The notes under the pieces: generated by a model
Told to the model about the DNA's origin: nothing
What the model saw: only the letters and a program-made list of their open reading frames with translations
Database searches by the model: none
Assembly: GCA_046759385.1 (NCBI GenBank)
Contig: JBHICC010000008.1
Span: 6,304 to 70,303 of the forward strand
Reading direction: 5' to 3'
From: JBHICC01 sp046759385
GTDB lineage: Bacteria; Pseudomonadota; Gammaproteobacteria; Acidiferrobacterales; SPGG2
DNA length: 64,000 bases
Position numbers and translations under genes: made by a program
Shown: positions 1 to 8,116 of the stretch, in pieces
Numbering within the stretch: position 1 is the first letter of the stretch
How the letters are laid out: every line of letters begins with the position of its first letter

Positions 1-354
1 CTTGTGGCGAGGAATTTCGCCAGATACCGCGTCAGGTTTTTTCCTCGAAACATTGGCTTTTCCGATGCCGTTTCCCGCTGACTCACAAAGTTTTTCTGAT
101 TAATCAAATAGTTACGGCTTAGTGCCGCTCATTGTCAGGCCACCGACTAGCGGGCGTTGCCTGACAGGGCCATTGGCCGCGATTCGGCTCGATAGAGCCG
201 ACCCCAAGACCAATGCAAGGACTGTGCCGTGTGAGAAGGGGCTATTCTGGCGAGGCGTTAGGCCGCGAGGCGCAGGATGTTGCCCGCGAAACGTCCCAAG
301 AGGGCACAGAGACGTCCTCAAGTCCCGGGTATAAGCGCATCCGAGCGGACCCTC
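1..354. other. Left-edge stretch without a supported gene
   Basis: I find no convincing gene here. Two short frames touch the left edge: a plus-strand frame open from base 1 to a TGA at 79-81, and a minus-strand frame that could start at a GTG at 86-84 and run off the window. Either could be the end of a neighbouring gene, but 27-28 codons are too few to decide. The rest is GC-rich with only overlapping low-complexity frames. Confidence 0.4.
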
Positions 355-1191
355 TTAGCTAATCTGTGCGATCACCAAGCCAATACACAAGGTAAATCCC
401 GTAATAGGCACCCACAAGGGGTAGACACCTACACCTTCCGGTGGCGCCCCCCGCAATTTCAGTCGCCAGAGGGAGAGATTGACCAATGCGAACACGATTA
501 GGGTGATGAAGCTCGTGGCCTGCGCGAGTGCAACGAGCGGCAACCATAGTGCGAGTATCAACACCATAACCGTAATCACTAATGTTGCACGAACGGGTGT
601 CCGCGTGTGCGGATTGACGCGGGCAAACACGCTAGGGGCGATACGTTGCTGACTCATTCCGTACGTGACTCGGGACGCCATGATGATCTGAATCAGCGCG
701 CCATTGAGAACTGCAATCAGGCTGATCACGGATTGGCTGATGCCCCACGCCGCTAATGACCAGAGTGCGATAACCACTGTGCCGATTACCAGCCAATCAG
801 GCATGGACAAGAAGAGCTTGAGGTATCCGACGAAGCCGTTAGCGAGCGTCGCCGCGGAAGCGGTACCGATCAAAACCACGGCCCAGCCAACCAAACCCGA
901 CAGCCACGGTTGATGAAACACCTCTTCCACGTAAACGGCCTCGCCTGCACTTCGGGGATGACGTGCGCATAGTTCTGCGTAGGAGAAGGCGGTAAATGCG
1001 GCGACCACAGCCGCCGACAAGAAGGCGACCGGCGCGAACAGCGCGGCTCGAGCGGCAACCTCACCGATCAGCACATAGATCCCAGCACTGATGATCGTAC
1101 CGAGCCCATAAAGGTGATCAGCGGCAGGGACAGACTTCGCTTGAGCTGTACTTGTTCGAACAAGTTTCCTCGATTTGCCGCGAGATACCAT
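355..1191 (-). CDS. APC-family amino acid permease, internally shortened
   Basis: Integral membrane protein of the amino acid-polyamine-organocation transporter family, expected in the inner membrane. Residues 28-45 carry the glycine-rich first helix (GLGTIISAGIYVLIGE), followed by the conserved YAELCARHPRSAGEAY-like stretch at about 71-88. The C-terminal half resumes at about residue 157 with NGALIQIIMASRVTYG. Family members are usually 420-450 residues; this one has 278. The missing piece corresponds to roughly helices 6-8, with the join near residue 155 (base about 726), and the reading frame is kept. This looks like an in-frame internal deletion, so transport function is doubtful. Family assignment is firm; activity is uncertain. 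Confidence 0.75.
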   Translation of the reverse strand: MVSRGKSRKLVRTSTAQAKSVPAADHLYGLGTIISAGIYVLIGEVAARAALFAPVAFLSAAVVAAFTAFSYAELCARHPRSAGEAVYVEEVFHQPWLSGLVGWAVVLIGTASAATLANGFVGYLKLFLSMPDWLVIGTVVIALWSLAAWGISQSVISLIAVLNGALIQIIMASRVTYGMSQQRIAPSVFARVNPHTRTPVRATLVITVMVLILALWLPLVALAQATSFITLIVFALVNLSLWRLKLRGAPPEGVGVYPLWVPITGFTLCIGLVIAQIS

Positions 1192-1332
1192 CGCCGCGGT
1201 TGTGTAATCGAATGCTGCCGCTCCGGTCTTTTGGGTCTTTCGGAAACGACTAATTAACTAGGATAGTGAATTGCTGCAGGCACCGCTCTACGGTGACCCA
1301 GAACCGCATCGCTCACGTCACTGACCTGAGTC

Positions 1333-1623
1333 TTAATCAGGCCCGAATAGCGCGTCGCCTTGCTCGTCGATGATTTTCTGGGCTTTGAGGATGGAGTAGC
1401 TAACGGCCTGCTCCCTTACACTAGAGGTGTCCGCTCTGATGAAGCGTTGCGACTTGCGAACACCATCGATCTCCTTGGAGATAATTCCCTCGGTGGTCCA
1501 TCCAGCCTGGCCCTCTTGCGGGGTCGGTACAATGGTGTACCCGTTATAAAGTACCGGCTCCTGGTTCGCCGCCGCATCGCCGTGCCCTTTCCCGAACGCA
1601 AGCTTACGCAAAAACTTGAGCAT
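1333..1623 (-). CDS. HlyU-family protein
   Basis: A 96-residue protein matching the HlyU family along most of its length: EPVLYNGYTIVPTP at about 22-35, then KEIDGVRKSQRFIRAD and a C-terminal KAQKIIDEQGDALF. The family takes its name from a Vibrio regulator of hemolysin expression, but most members are uncharacterised, so I do not assign a regulatory target. It stands alone, with 141 bases to the permease downstream. The ATG at 1623 is followed by a basic, hydrophobic start (MLKFLRKLAFGK) typical of the family. No strong ribosome site is visible. Confidence 0.8.
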   Translation of the reverse strand: MLKFLRKLAFGKGHGDAAANQEPVLYNGYTIVPTPQEGQAGWTTEGIISKEIDGVRKSQRFIRADTSSVREQAVSYSILKAQKIIDEQGDALFGPD

Positions 1624-1845
1624 CGTTTGGCCCCAACGCCTGTTGTTACAGAATCAGTTGATCACATCATGATGGTTGCCCGCAATGACTACAGCAACAG
1701 TGGTGCAAAGGACGAAGCGTGGCGAGCGGCAAGCACGCGTGCGTCCGGATGCCGCTACCGCCCATCGTCTTTCGATTCCGTATTGAGAATCAAGCGCTTA
1801 ATATTTATTACTGCGTCCTTAAGTGCGCTTGCGTGAGGCCACCGA

Positions 1846-2238
1846 TTGGATAAAACGACAGGGAGTGTCTGCTGGCGACTGCTGGCTGTCTTGATTTGCT
1901 TGCTCGTACTCGGCGCTTGCGAGGACGACGACGAATCGAGGGTGGGTATGCTGTCTGTCGGTCAGACGACTCACCCTATCGGCACCGGCACCGCGGTGCT
2001 CACCTGGACTCCCCCAAGCACGAACACCGACGGTTCTCCGCTTTCACTCATGGGCTTTGTCGTTTACCATGGCGCGTCGCCGAACGCGCTCAGCGCGGTG
2101 CGCATGGTCGGCGCTCTCGATACCACCGCAGTAGTCGAGCAGCTTCCAGCAGGAACCCACTATTTCGCGATCACGGCGGTTAGTGTCAGCGGCGCCGAAA
2201 GCGCATTTTCCAACATCGAGCGCAAGATTATCAGCTAA
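1846..2238 (+). CDS. Fibronectin type III-like lipoprotein
   Basis: A 130-residue secreted protein. The N-terminus has a hydrophobic signal (residues 10-24) ending in a lipobox LVLGAC with Cys25, followed by a Glu and an acidic stretch, so outer-membrane sorting is likely. Residues 45-128 form one fibronectin type III-like beta-sandwich: VLTWTPPSTNTDGSPL at the start, then GFVVYHG and AITAVSVSGAESAFS near the end. The start codon is TTG; no better in-frame start precedes the signal. Substrate or partner is unknown. It is followed by an intergenic stretch leading to the cold-shock gene. Confidence 0.7.
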   Translation: MDKTTGSVCWRLLAVLICLLVLGACEDDDESRVGMLSVGQTTHPIGTGTAVLTWTPPSTNTDGSPLSLMGFVVYHGASPNALSAVRMVGALDTTAVVEQLPAGTHYFAITAVSVSGAESAFSNIERKIIS

Positions 2239-2336
2239 GATTACCCGCGTTTTAGAGCCGAAACCTCTAGGGCTCCCCGACTATCTGCCACTTGCCTGCT
2301 CAAGGTCGCCCATTAGCGTCGTGCCCAGGGATGGGT

Positions 2337-2471
2337 TATACTGCCGCTCCTTATAGGTTAATAATATCGGTAAATTCGAAAGTCCCTCCCAAAGGTTCGT
2401 TCTCATTTCCTTTTAATCTGCACTCTACCAATTGGTTCTGAGGCACTAATTAATTCCGAGGATCTCCACTC
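2337..2471 (+). promoter_or_regulatory. Possible promoter and leader of the cold-shock gene
   Basis: A TATACT hexamer at 2337-2342 is followed by about 120 bases of relatively AT-rich sequence before the cold-shock start codon. Long structured leaders are typical of cspA-type genes. The -35 region is weak, so this is an inference from position and the -10 match only. Confidence 0.3.
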
Positions 2472-2678
2472 ATGCGTACTGGAACTGTAAAGTGGTTCAA
2501 CGAAAGCAAAGGTTATGGATTCATCACTCCACAGGATGGCGGGAAAGATGTGTTCGTACATCATTCCGGCATTGCCGGCACGGGCTTCAAGTCCCTGGCC
2601 GAGGGCCAACAGGTGACGTTCGACGTGAAGGAAGGGCCAAAAGGCCCACAGGCGGTTGACGTCACCGTCAAGCGTTAG
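2472..2678 (+). CDS. Cold-shock protein, CspA family
   Basis: A complete 68-residue cold-shock domain, the normal length for CspA-type RNA chaperones that bind single-stranded RNA and DNA and melt secondary structure. RNP1 (KGYGFI, residues 13-18) and RNP2 (VFVHH, 27-31) are both present, as is the family start GTVKWFNESKG. The gene is monocistronic with a long upstream leader, as is common in cold-shock genes. Which paralogue it represents cannot be told from one copy, so no letter is assigned. Confidence 0.93.
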   Translation: MRTGTVKWFNESKGYGFITPQDGGKDVFVHHSGIAGTGFKSLAEGQQVTFDVKEGPKGPQAVDVTVKR

Positions 2679-2772
2679 TACGACTGGGGTCAAGCATGGC
2701 TCGCGACCGGCAGGCGAAGTTCGCCGAGCCGCCGCTCTTGCATTCCGTCTTAACGACCCTTGGACTTATTAA

Positions 2773-3009
2773 ATGAGTATTGGACAAGGCGCACCTCGCT
2801 ACCTACGGGGAAGCTTCCAGCAAACGTGCGGTTTTTGCGGGTGCGTATTTCGGGTCGACGTACCAGGACAGCTAGGCCGGGAAGGGCCCGAAAACTACTC
2901 ATGCCCTGAGTGCCGCAAGCAATTCCCAGTGAAGGCATGTGATCCCCCGACAACCACCCTTATATCTAAGCGTACTGACGGCCGCAGGAAAATGTGTCCG
3001 AACGACTAG
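2773..3009 (+). CDS. Small putative zinc-ribbon protein
   Basis: A 78-residue protein I do not recognise. It has two CxxC knuckles, CGFC at 19-22 and CPEC at 44-47, with aromatic and basic residues between them. This spacing is consistent with a zinc ribbon that binds nucleic acid or acts as a structural module. There is no signal peptide or membrane segment. The C-terminus is basic. The ATG at 2773 is chosen because the first knuckle would be lost with a later start. Confidence 0.5.
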   Translation: MSIGQGAPRYLRGSFQQTCGFCGCVFRVDVPGQLGREGPENYSCPECRKQFPVKACDPPTTTLISKRTDGRRKMCPND

Positions 3010-3210
3010 GTCCTGAACCCAACTCGTTCTGTCCGCGTGCTAATCTCGGCGAACATTCGTAACAGCGGAATTTCCCAACTGATCCATGGCGTCTTTTTTC
3101 GGCAACGGCCGAGGCGCTGGCGCATCGAGATAGCAGCTTGGCGCGCTGCGCCGTCGTCGTCCTAGCCTACAGCTGGCACCATTGGCGCATCTAGACAACC
3201 CAGATGCGCA

Positions 3211-3621
3211 GTGACCTTCAGAGGCAACAGAGCTAAGGCGGCTTATAGGCGGGCCCGCGGCGACTATGGCGTCGTCGCGAGTGGGAAACTCAGGAAGATC
3301 CTGATCGAAGCCGCCAACGATTCCTTCTGCGCTCACCCGGAGATCAATGAGGAACGCGTTGCGGCGTTCGTAGTTAGCGCCTGGTGTCAGTTCTGGACCG
3401 CCAACGCATGGGAAGTCCCCGGTGTTGGCGCCGCTGAGATGTGGCATCGGCTCCACCGCGTCCCGAAGATAGCGGCTCGAAAGCACCAACGTGGCGAACT
3501 CACGCGGACGGATTACCTGCTGGTGATGGTAGCCGTTAGCGACGCGGTCGACGCTTTTCACTCGCGTGCTCAGTCCTCCTTGGATTTTGCGCACATAGCC
3601 CTTGTGGTGGAAGCGGATTGA
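3211..3621 (+). CDS. Hypothetical protein, 136 residues
   Basis: Not recognised. The protein is soluble and mostly helical in appearance, with a basic N-terminus and a hydrophobic stretch (YLLVMVAVSDAVDAF) around residues 102-116. The start is a GTG. A longer frame runs on the opposite strand over the same bases, but its translation is arginine-rich and irregular. I prefer this strand because the next gene lies 34 bases downstream in the same direction. The real start could be internal. Confidence 0.4.
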   Translation: MTFRGNRAKAAYRRARGDYGVVASGKLRKILIEAANDSFCAHPEINEERVAAFVVSAWCQFWTANAWEVPGVGAAEMWHRLHRVPKIAARKHQRGELTRTDYLLVMVAVSDAVDAFHSRAQSSLDFAHIALVVEAD

Positions 3622-3654
3622 GAACGGTGTAAGCAAACGTTTATATGAACAGCT

Positions 3655-4041
3655 ATGGCAGAACCGAATTACGATCATATCGTCGACTTACTTTCCGATT
3701 GGGTAGCCCATGAAGGAGTCGCGGTTTTTATCCACTATTGGGATAGTGGCGACAACGGCATTGGGGCAGGCAATGAGACTATCTTCCAGTGGCGTGGTCT
3801 TTATTGGGGGATGACCAGTGATCTCGGTTTGAATGGCCCTTATCGTTCTTTGAGGGAAGCTTTAGAACAGAACGCTCTTCTGGACGTTACTGACGCGACC
3901 GAATCGATAACCTGCAATGAAGTTTCTACAGACGATCTCCTCGAACGACTTGTGATCGTTTCAGCTAAACCGGGCCAAAGGGTTCAAATCAACGGCGGTG
4001 CGTTTCAGGTCACTGACGGCAAGCTTCGAGCATTGGCGTAG
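3655..4041 (+). CDS. Hypothetical protein, 128 residues
   Basis: Not recognised. An acidic, soluble protein with several aromatic residues around 20-60 (HYWDSGDNGIG, FQWRGLYWG) and a compact C-terminus (RVQINGGAFQVTDGKLRALA). No signal peptide or membrane helix. Amino-acid composition is that of a normal cytosolic protein, which supports it being real. It follows the 3211 gene at 34 bases and may share its transcript. It converges on the flavin reductase-like gene. Confidence 0.55.
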   Translation: MAEPNYDHIVDLLSDWVAHEGVAVFIHYWDSGDNGIGAGNETIFQWRGLYWGMTSDLGLNGPYRSLREALEQNALLDVTDATESITCNEVSTDDLLERLVIVSAKPGQRVQINGGAFQVTDGKLRALA

Positions 4042-4066
4042 GTCTTTCACACCCATAAAACGGTGT

Positions 4067-4681
4067 TCATTTAGGACGAACAAGATGTCGAATCTTTCCG
4101 AAAGTCACATACTCACCGCCTCCTAAGCGCCCAATCGGGTTGATCCGCTCAGCGTGTATCTTAAGCCGGCCTTTCGCATCGCGACTGCAAACACCGTCAT
4201 CCACATAGATGTGCTTCACGCGGCCGAGAATTAGTGCTTGCGGTATACCACCTATTTCGTTTAGCTGATACAGCTCGCACGCATACGCGACACGGCAATC
4301 CTTGAGCCGGGGGAGCTGTGAGCCAGGAAACGGTGTAAGTGTAAGCCCGAGCTGCTCGATTTCCGACACTTCAGCAGGCAGCGTGGCGGAGCTTTCATTG
4401 AGCGCGTCTAATAACTCCAAATGTGCAATGTGTACAACAAAGTCGCGACGCATCTCTATATTCACGCGTGTGTCTTTGAAGGTGCCATCGGGTTTCTTGC
4501 CCACTGAGATCATTATCAATGGCGGATCGCTGCAGACCGCGTTGAAGTAGGAAAAAGGAGCCAGGTTATAGCCGCCGCCGCTGTTCTGCGAGAGCACCCA
4601 GGCTACCGGACGAGGTATGGTCGTCTGAATCAGGTTGAAATAGATCTGAGTCGTCGAGAGCTTGCTTAAATCGATGTACAT
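4067..4681 (-). CDS. Flavin reductase-like domain protein
   Basis: A 204-residue protein of the flavin reductase-like/flavoredoxin family, which binds FMN in a split beta-barrel. Landmarks are IPRPVAWVLSQ at 23-33, LAPFSYFNAVCSDPPLIMISVG at about 41-62, DTRVNIE and DFVVHIAHLELLDALNESSA. These match the FMN-binding core. The C-terminal stretch INPIGRLGGGEYVTFGKI is also typical. It probably acts as a cytosolic flavin-dependent reductase; its substrate cannot be read from sequence. It is single, leftward, and converges on the gene at 3655. Confidence 0.85.
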   Translation of the reverse strand: MYIDLSKLSTTQIYFNLIQTTIPRPVAWVLSQNSGGGYNLAPFSYFNAVCSDPPLIMISVGKKPDGTFKDTRVNIEMRRDFVVHIAHLELLDALNESSATLPAEVSEIEQLGLTLTPFPGSQLPRLKDCRVAYACELYQLNEIGGIPQALILGRVKHIYVDDGVCSRDAKGRLKIHAERINPIGRLGGGEYVTFGKIRHLVRPK

Positions 4682-4741
4682 CGCTGGTCAACGGCAAGCA
4701 TCGAACCGCTCAGACATCAAGGCGTGATGAGAAAGAGGCAT

Positions 4742-5146
4742 TCAGGGGCGTTGAATTGTGCCGCCCCCGGGCATTCCGCCACCAGGCCCACCGAGCCCGC
4801 CGCCGCCGGGTTCGGGGATGACGATCGAAGAGGAGGCTTCGCGACGAAGTTCCTGGATTTCTTTGACGGCGCGAGCGACAGCTTCCTTGGCGGCATCGGA
4901 AAAATTCGCTACCGCCTCCTCCATCGATCTTGCGTCGATCTCGAAGGACAGTGGCACCGCACCGACTGCGGTAAGAAGCTGCGCTTGGCCTACATAGACC
5001 GTCTTTCGCTTGCTGTCCACAGAGCCGTCGCGTTTGACGGGCGTTAGCTGGCGGATCGTTCCCACCCGGCGGTCAGTAAAGACCTCCTCACGGTACAGAT
5101 CCGCGGCATTCATCTGCGGTGTTGCAGTCTTGTCGTCGGACGCCAT
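4742..5146 (-). CDS. Hypothetical protein with Gly/Pro-rich tail
   Basis: Not recognised. The 134-residue protein has a folded-looking core (residues 12-95), including DRRVGTIRQLTPVKRDGSVD and a helical stretch EAVARAVKEIQELRREA. It ends in a flexible glycine- and proline-rich tail of about 25 residues. No signal peptide. The core looks like a small cytosolic beta-alpha protein. It sits in the same leftward run as the cyclic-nucleotide-binding gene upstream, 82 bases away. Confidence 0.6.
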   Translation of the reverse strand: MASDDKTATPQMNAADLYREEVFTDRRVGTIRQLTPVKRDGSVDSKRKTVYVGQAQLLTAVGAVPLSFEIDARSMEEAVANFSDAAKEAVARAVKEIQELRREASSSIVIPEPGGGGLGGPGGGMPGGGTIQRP

Positions 5147-5228
5147 GATTACATTTGCCTCGCTGTTTACTAAAACTTAGACGCTAACGGGAACGGGTAC
5201 CAGATATGGGGTGCTTGCTGAGTGTCCA

Positions 5229-5702
5229 TCATGCGAACCCGGACGGGTTCCATTCGTCCATCATCTTCCGGCGGGCGGCGTCCAGGCGCTCGGACATCAG
5301 TGCTGCGAAACGTTTTAGCAACTCGTAGCCGAACTTCGGGTGTTGCTCGCATTGCTCCAGGATGGCGCGGCCGTTAAACTCTAGCACGACCGAGTCTTCT
5401 TCCGCCCTAGCCTGAAAGTTCCAACGATAAGGCGGTATTAGCCACGACCACCCGAGTACCTCACCTTCACCCAAGTTCTGAATCTCAATCGGTGGACCCA
5501 TCAGCGCCGGAATCTGCACGGAGACACGACCTTCACGGAGCAGATAGAATTTTTCGGCAGGTTCGCCCTGCCGAAACAAAGCCGCCCCTTTCTGCATGCG
5601 CAGTTCCTTCGCGCACTGCGCCAGGAATTTCGTGAATTCCTCGTTCAGGCCAGAAAAGAACTCGTGGCCGGACAGATAATCGTGGATCGACTCGTTACTC
5701 AC
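5229..5702 (-). CDS. Stand-alone cyclic-nucleotide-binding domain protein
   Basis: A 157-residue protein made of one CRP-type cyclic-nucleotide-binding domain. It shows FFSGLNEEFTKFLAQCAKE, GAALFRQGEPAEKFYLLREG and LGEGEVLGWSWLIPPYRWNF, the beta-roll and phosphate-binding region. The canonical phosphate-cassette Arg-Ser/Thr pair is not obvious; a PPYRW sequence lies nearby. There is no helix-turn-helix C-terminal domain, so it is not a DNA-binding Crp/Fnr regulator by itself. It may serve as a sensor or as a partner subunit. The ATG at 5702 is the first start of the frame. Confidence 0.85.
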   Translation of the reverse strand: MSNESIHDYLSGHEFFSGLNEEFTKFLAQCAKELRMQKGAALFRQGEPAEKFYLLREGRVSVQIPALMGPPIEIQNLGEGEVLGWSWLIPPYRWNFQARAEEDSVVLEFNGRAILEQCEQHPKFGYELLKRFAALMSERLDAARRKMMDEWNPSGFA

Positions 5703-5889
5703 GCGTTATCTCCTGGATGGTCGTGCTTGACGGTTGGCCCGGATTATACGCAAGCGGACGTGTTAGCGCTCGCGCTGAGGTAATCTGCCGACAGTTCACA
5801 GCAACATCACGGGGCCAAGCAAGGGGCGATGAGACTAAGTCAAACGGTTTCCCAACTACGCAAGAGTGGCCGACTTCCGATTCGGGAGC

Positions 5890-6849
5890 CTAGAAGCTAG
5901 CGAACGTAGGGGCGAGGGTTTTGATTTTTCGTTCCGTCGTGAGTAACCACTTGCGGATGCGATTGGCGTCACCATACTTGCTGAGCCGACCCCAAGAGTT
6001 GAGTAGGATAATGGCGAGCGGCCGGTTCGCTATCCTTGTACGCATTAGCAGGCAACGCCCAGCCGCGGCAGTGAACCCAGTCTTGCTCAACACGACGTCC
6101 CATGAGTTTTTATGCACAAGTGCGTTCGTGTTGCGAAACACGATGACTCTGTCTACGCCCCAGTCGTCGACAAGAAATTCGCGCCGCGTGGAAAAATGAT
6201 GAATCAGCGGATACTCGCGCGTGGCTGCAATAAGCTTCGCGAGATCGCGCGCAGTCGACACGTTGTCATAGCTCAAACCGGTGGGCTCGACAAATCGTGT
6301 GTAGATCATCCCGAGCTCCCATGCCCTCCTGTTCATGGCAGCAATGATAGCGTCCTCACCACCGGGATAAGTGCGAGCCAGTGCGGCCGCTGCGCGATTA
6401 TCGGACGCCGCCAGCGCGACGAGCAGCATGTCGTAGCGCGTCAGCACGGTTCCAATTCTGAGTCTGGACCTGCTACCTCTAAGATAATCTCGATCATCCC
6501 AGCTAATGTCGATCAACTCGTCGAACGGCAGATCCGCCTCGATGATGACAAGCGCGGTCATAAGCTTCGTGAGCGAGGCGATCGAACGCTGTTCGTCGCT
6601 GTTGCGGTCGAGAAGGATTACGCCTTCGCGCTCGTCCACAACCAGCGCTACCGAGGAACGTAGAAAAAGCTGGTGCGGTTTACCTTGGCGGACAATCTGC
6701 GAAGCTGGCACGAGCGTTGTGGACGCCTCGTAGCCATCGGAATCGGGACCTTGCTGGAGGACGGCTATGGCTAGCTGGGCAAAGCCCATAGCGATGAGCG
6801 CGACCGTTATCACCACCCCATGTGGTTTTCGTTGTTGTTCTGGCTGCAT
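5890..6849 (-). CDS. pbpG: D-alanyl-D-alanine endopeptidase, PBP7-like
   Basis: A 319-residue serine peptidase of the penicillin-binding S11 class, acting on peptidoglycan cross-links in the periplasm. All three motifs are present: SLTK at 92-95 (catalytic Ser92, Lys95), SDN at 149-151, and KTG at 256-258. A signal anchor or signal peptide covers residues 11-30. Length is close to PbpG/PBP7 and it lacks the long C-terminal domain of DacA-type carboxypeptidases. It is divergent from the VOC gene. Endopeptidase rather than carboxypeptidase specificity is inferred from length and overall likeness. Confidence 0.88.
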   Translation of the reverse strand: MQPEQQRKPHGVVITVALIAMGFAQLAIAVLQQGPDSDGYEASTTLVPASQIVRQGKPHQLFLRSSVALVVDEREGVILLDRNSDEQRSIASLTKLMTALVIIEADLPFDELIDISWDDRDYLRGSRSRLRIGTVLTRYDMLLVALAASDNRAAAALARTYPGGEDAIIAAMNRRAWELGMIYTRFVEPTGLSYDNVSTARDLAKLIAATREYPLIHHFSTRREFLVDDWGVDRVIVFRNTNALVHKNSWDVVLSKTGFTAAAGRCLLMRTRIANRPLAIILLNSWGRLSKYGDANRIRKWLLTTERKIKTLAPTFASF

Positions 6850-7050
6850 TCCATCAGTCGTCGGTTCTTTCTATCCTGAATCTTAGTCAGAACAGCGCGA
6901 CAGATCAAAGAATGTCGGCATGTTTCTTACCCCGGTGGTCACCGGCGTCGGCTACAAATCGGATAAAGGCGAACATCGCGGTCCATTTGCGTACCCGATT
7001 GCCCCACTTTCTTTTCGCAGAAAATGAAGGTTGCCCAGATGCCAATCGCG

Positions 7051-7056
7051 TATAAT
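7051..7056 (+). promoter_or_regulatory. Consensus -10 hexamer before the VOC gene
   Basis: A perfect TATAAT lies 24 bases before the ATG of the VOC gene, with a good ribosome site (AGGAAGG) between them. No -35 hexamer sits at standard spacing: a TTGCCC at 7031 gives only 14 bases. The promoter call rests mainly on the -10 match and position. Confidence 0.4.
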
Positions 7057-7080
7057 CTTGTCGTCTCATAGGAAGGGTTA

Positions 7081-7485
7081 ATGCTAGTGATCGAAGTGTC
7101 GAAGGTCAGTCATATTGGCATCAGGGTGACGAACCTAGAACGGTCGCTTGCGTTTTATCGCCGCCTCGGGTTCGAGTTGGTGGCGCAGGGCGAGGACCAC
7201 TACGTCGCCATTCTAAAGAACAAACATCGCATCGAGATTAATCTCATTGTCAATGCCAGCGACAACAATAGTGGCGAGAACATTCTGATGGATGTTAGCC
7301 CGAAATACCCAGGCTACACGCACGTTGCCCTCGCGGTTTCATCGATCGACGAAACCATCAGGCTCCTTGGGGAAAACGATATTGACATCACGGGTGGGCC
7401 AGCGAAGCTCGGGAACGGCGTGTCGCTCTTCATCCGCGACCCGGACTGCAATGTCATCGAGTTGCGGGAAAGCCATTCGCCGTAG
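7081..7485 (+). CDS. VOC-family (glyoxalase-like) protein
   Basis: A 134-residue vicinal-oxygen-chelate protein with the two beta-alpha-beta-beta-beta modules of the family. It shows VSHIGIRVTNLERSLAFYRRLGFELV near the start, YPGYTHVALAVSSIDETIRLL in the middle, and the closing FIRDPDCNVIELRE. The metal-ligand positions are plausible: His12 in SHIG, His in YTHVA and Glu in IELRE. It resembles lactoylglutathione lyase-type enzymes, but substrate cannot be fixed. The ribosome site AGGAAGG and a TATAAT box lie just upstream. Confidence 0.85.
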   Translation: MLVIEVSKVSHIGIRVTNLERSLAFYRRLGFELVAQGEDHYVAILKNKHRIEINLIVNASDNNSGENILMDVSPKYPGYTHVALAVSSIDETIRLLGENDIDITGGPAKLGNGVSLFIRDPDCNVIELRESHSP

Positions 7486-7530
7486 TTGTTTGCCTGACAC
7501 CAGCTCGCAGGTGGCGTGCGCAGGGTGTTG

Positions 7531-7959
7531 TCAACCAGGGGGCGCGGTTAAGAAAGCCTTGAGTACGGTCCTGATTCGTTCCCTGGCAAATTCGTTGTCC
7601 GGCGCTTGCTCAAGATCTTCTCGCAGGAATACCTGGCGTTCAAATCGCTCTCCGGTTTGGGCGACCAATGTGTAGGTATCGCCGCCGCCGTGCGTCACTT
7701 CTTCAGCAGGATCGGATAACCAATGAATCCCATCGAACTGTTTATTGGTTCTCGAGGCGATCTCCTCAGCCATGTTGATGACTATGCGGGCGCCATCCGC
7801 GCGGAGCTGCCAGCTGAGACTATGACCGTTGCGAGCAGGAGTACCCTTCTGCGGCCACTTTCCAGCGGCAGTCCTTCGCCGGCGGTGCATGCCCCACATC
7901 GCCTCCTGGCCCGGCTTCACGCCTATCCTTTCAGATCTTCGCTTACTATCCCTGTTCAT
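7531..7959 (-). CDS. Hypothetical protein, 142 residues
   Basis: Not recognised. The first 45 residues are strongly basic and may not be translated. From about residue 50 the sequence looks like a folded domain (ARIVINMAEEIASRTNKQFDGIHWL, then a charged YTLVAQTGERFERQVFLREDLEQAPDNEF region). An internal start is possible. It lies between convergent neighbours, and no operon partner is evident. Confidence 0.45.
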   Translation of the reverse strand: MNRDSKRRSERIGVKPGQEAMWGMHRRRRTAAGKWPQKGTPARNGHSLSWQLRADGARIVINMAEEIASRTNKQFDGIHWLSDPAEEVTHGGGDTYTLVAQTGERFERQVFLREDLEQAPDNEFARERIRTVLKAFLTAPPG

Positions 7960-8116
7960 CGCTATGGTCTCATCTAGAAGAAATCCCGTTCACTAATAGC
8001 ACAGGCAAAACAACATCGCACTACCGTTCGTGATCAAAAGCGCTGGCCACCCGACGGCTGGCACAGTGTCGGCTTCGCCGCGAGGCCGGTGCCGCCCGAT
8101 GGTCGAAGCTGTTACT

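Noticed and set aside
3040..3678. A 212-codon minus-strand frame over the 3211 gene
   Set aside because: Its translation is arginine- and serine-rich with irregular composition, and the plus-strand frame has better protein-like character and a same-strand neighbour.
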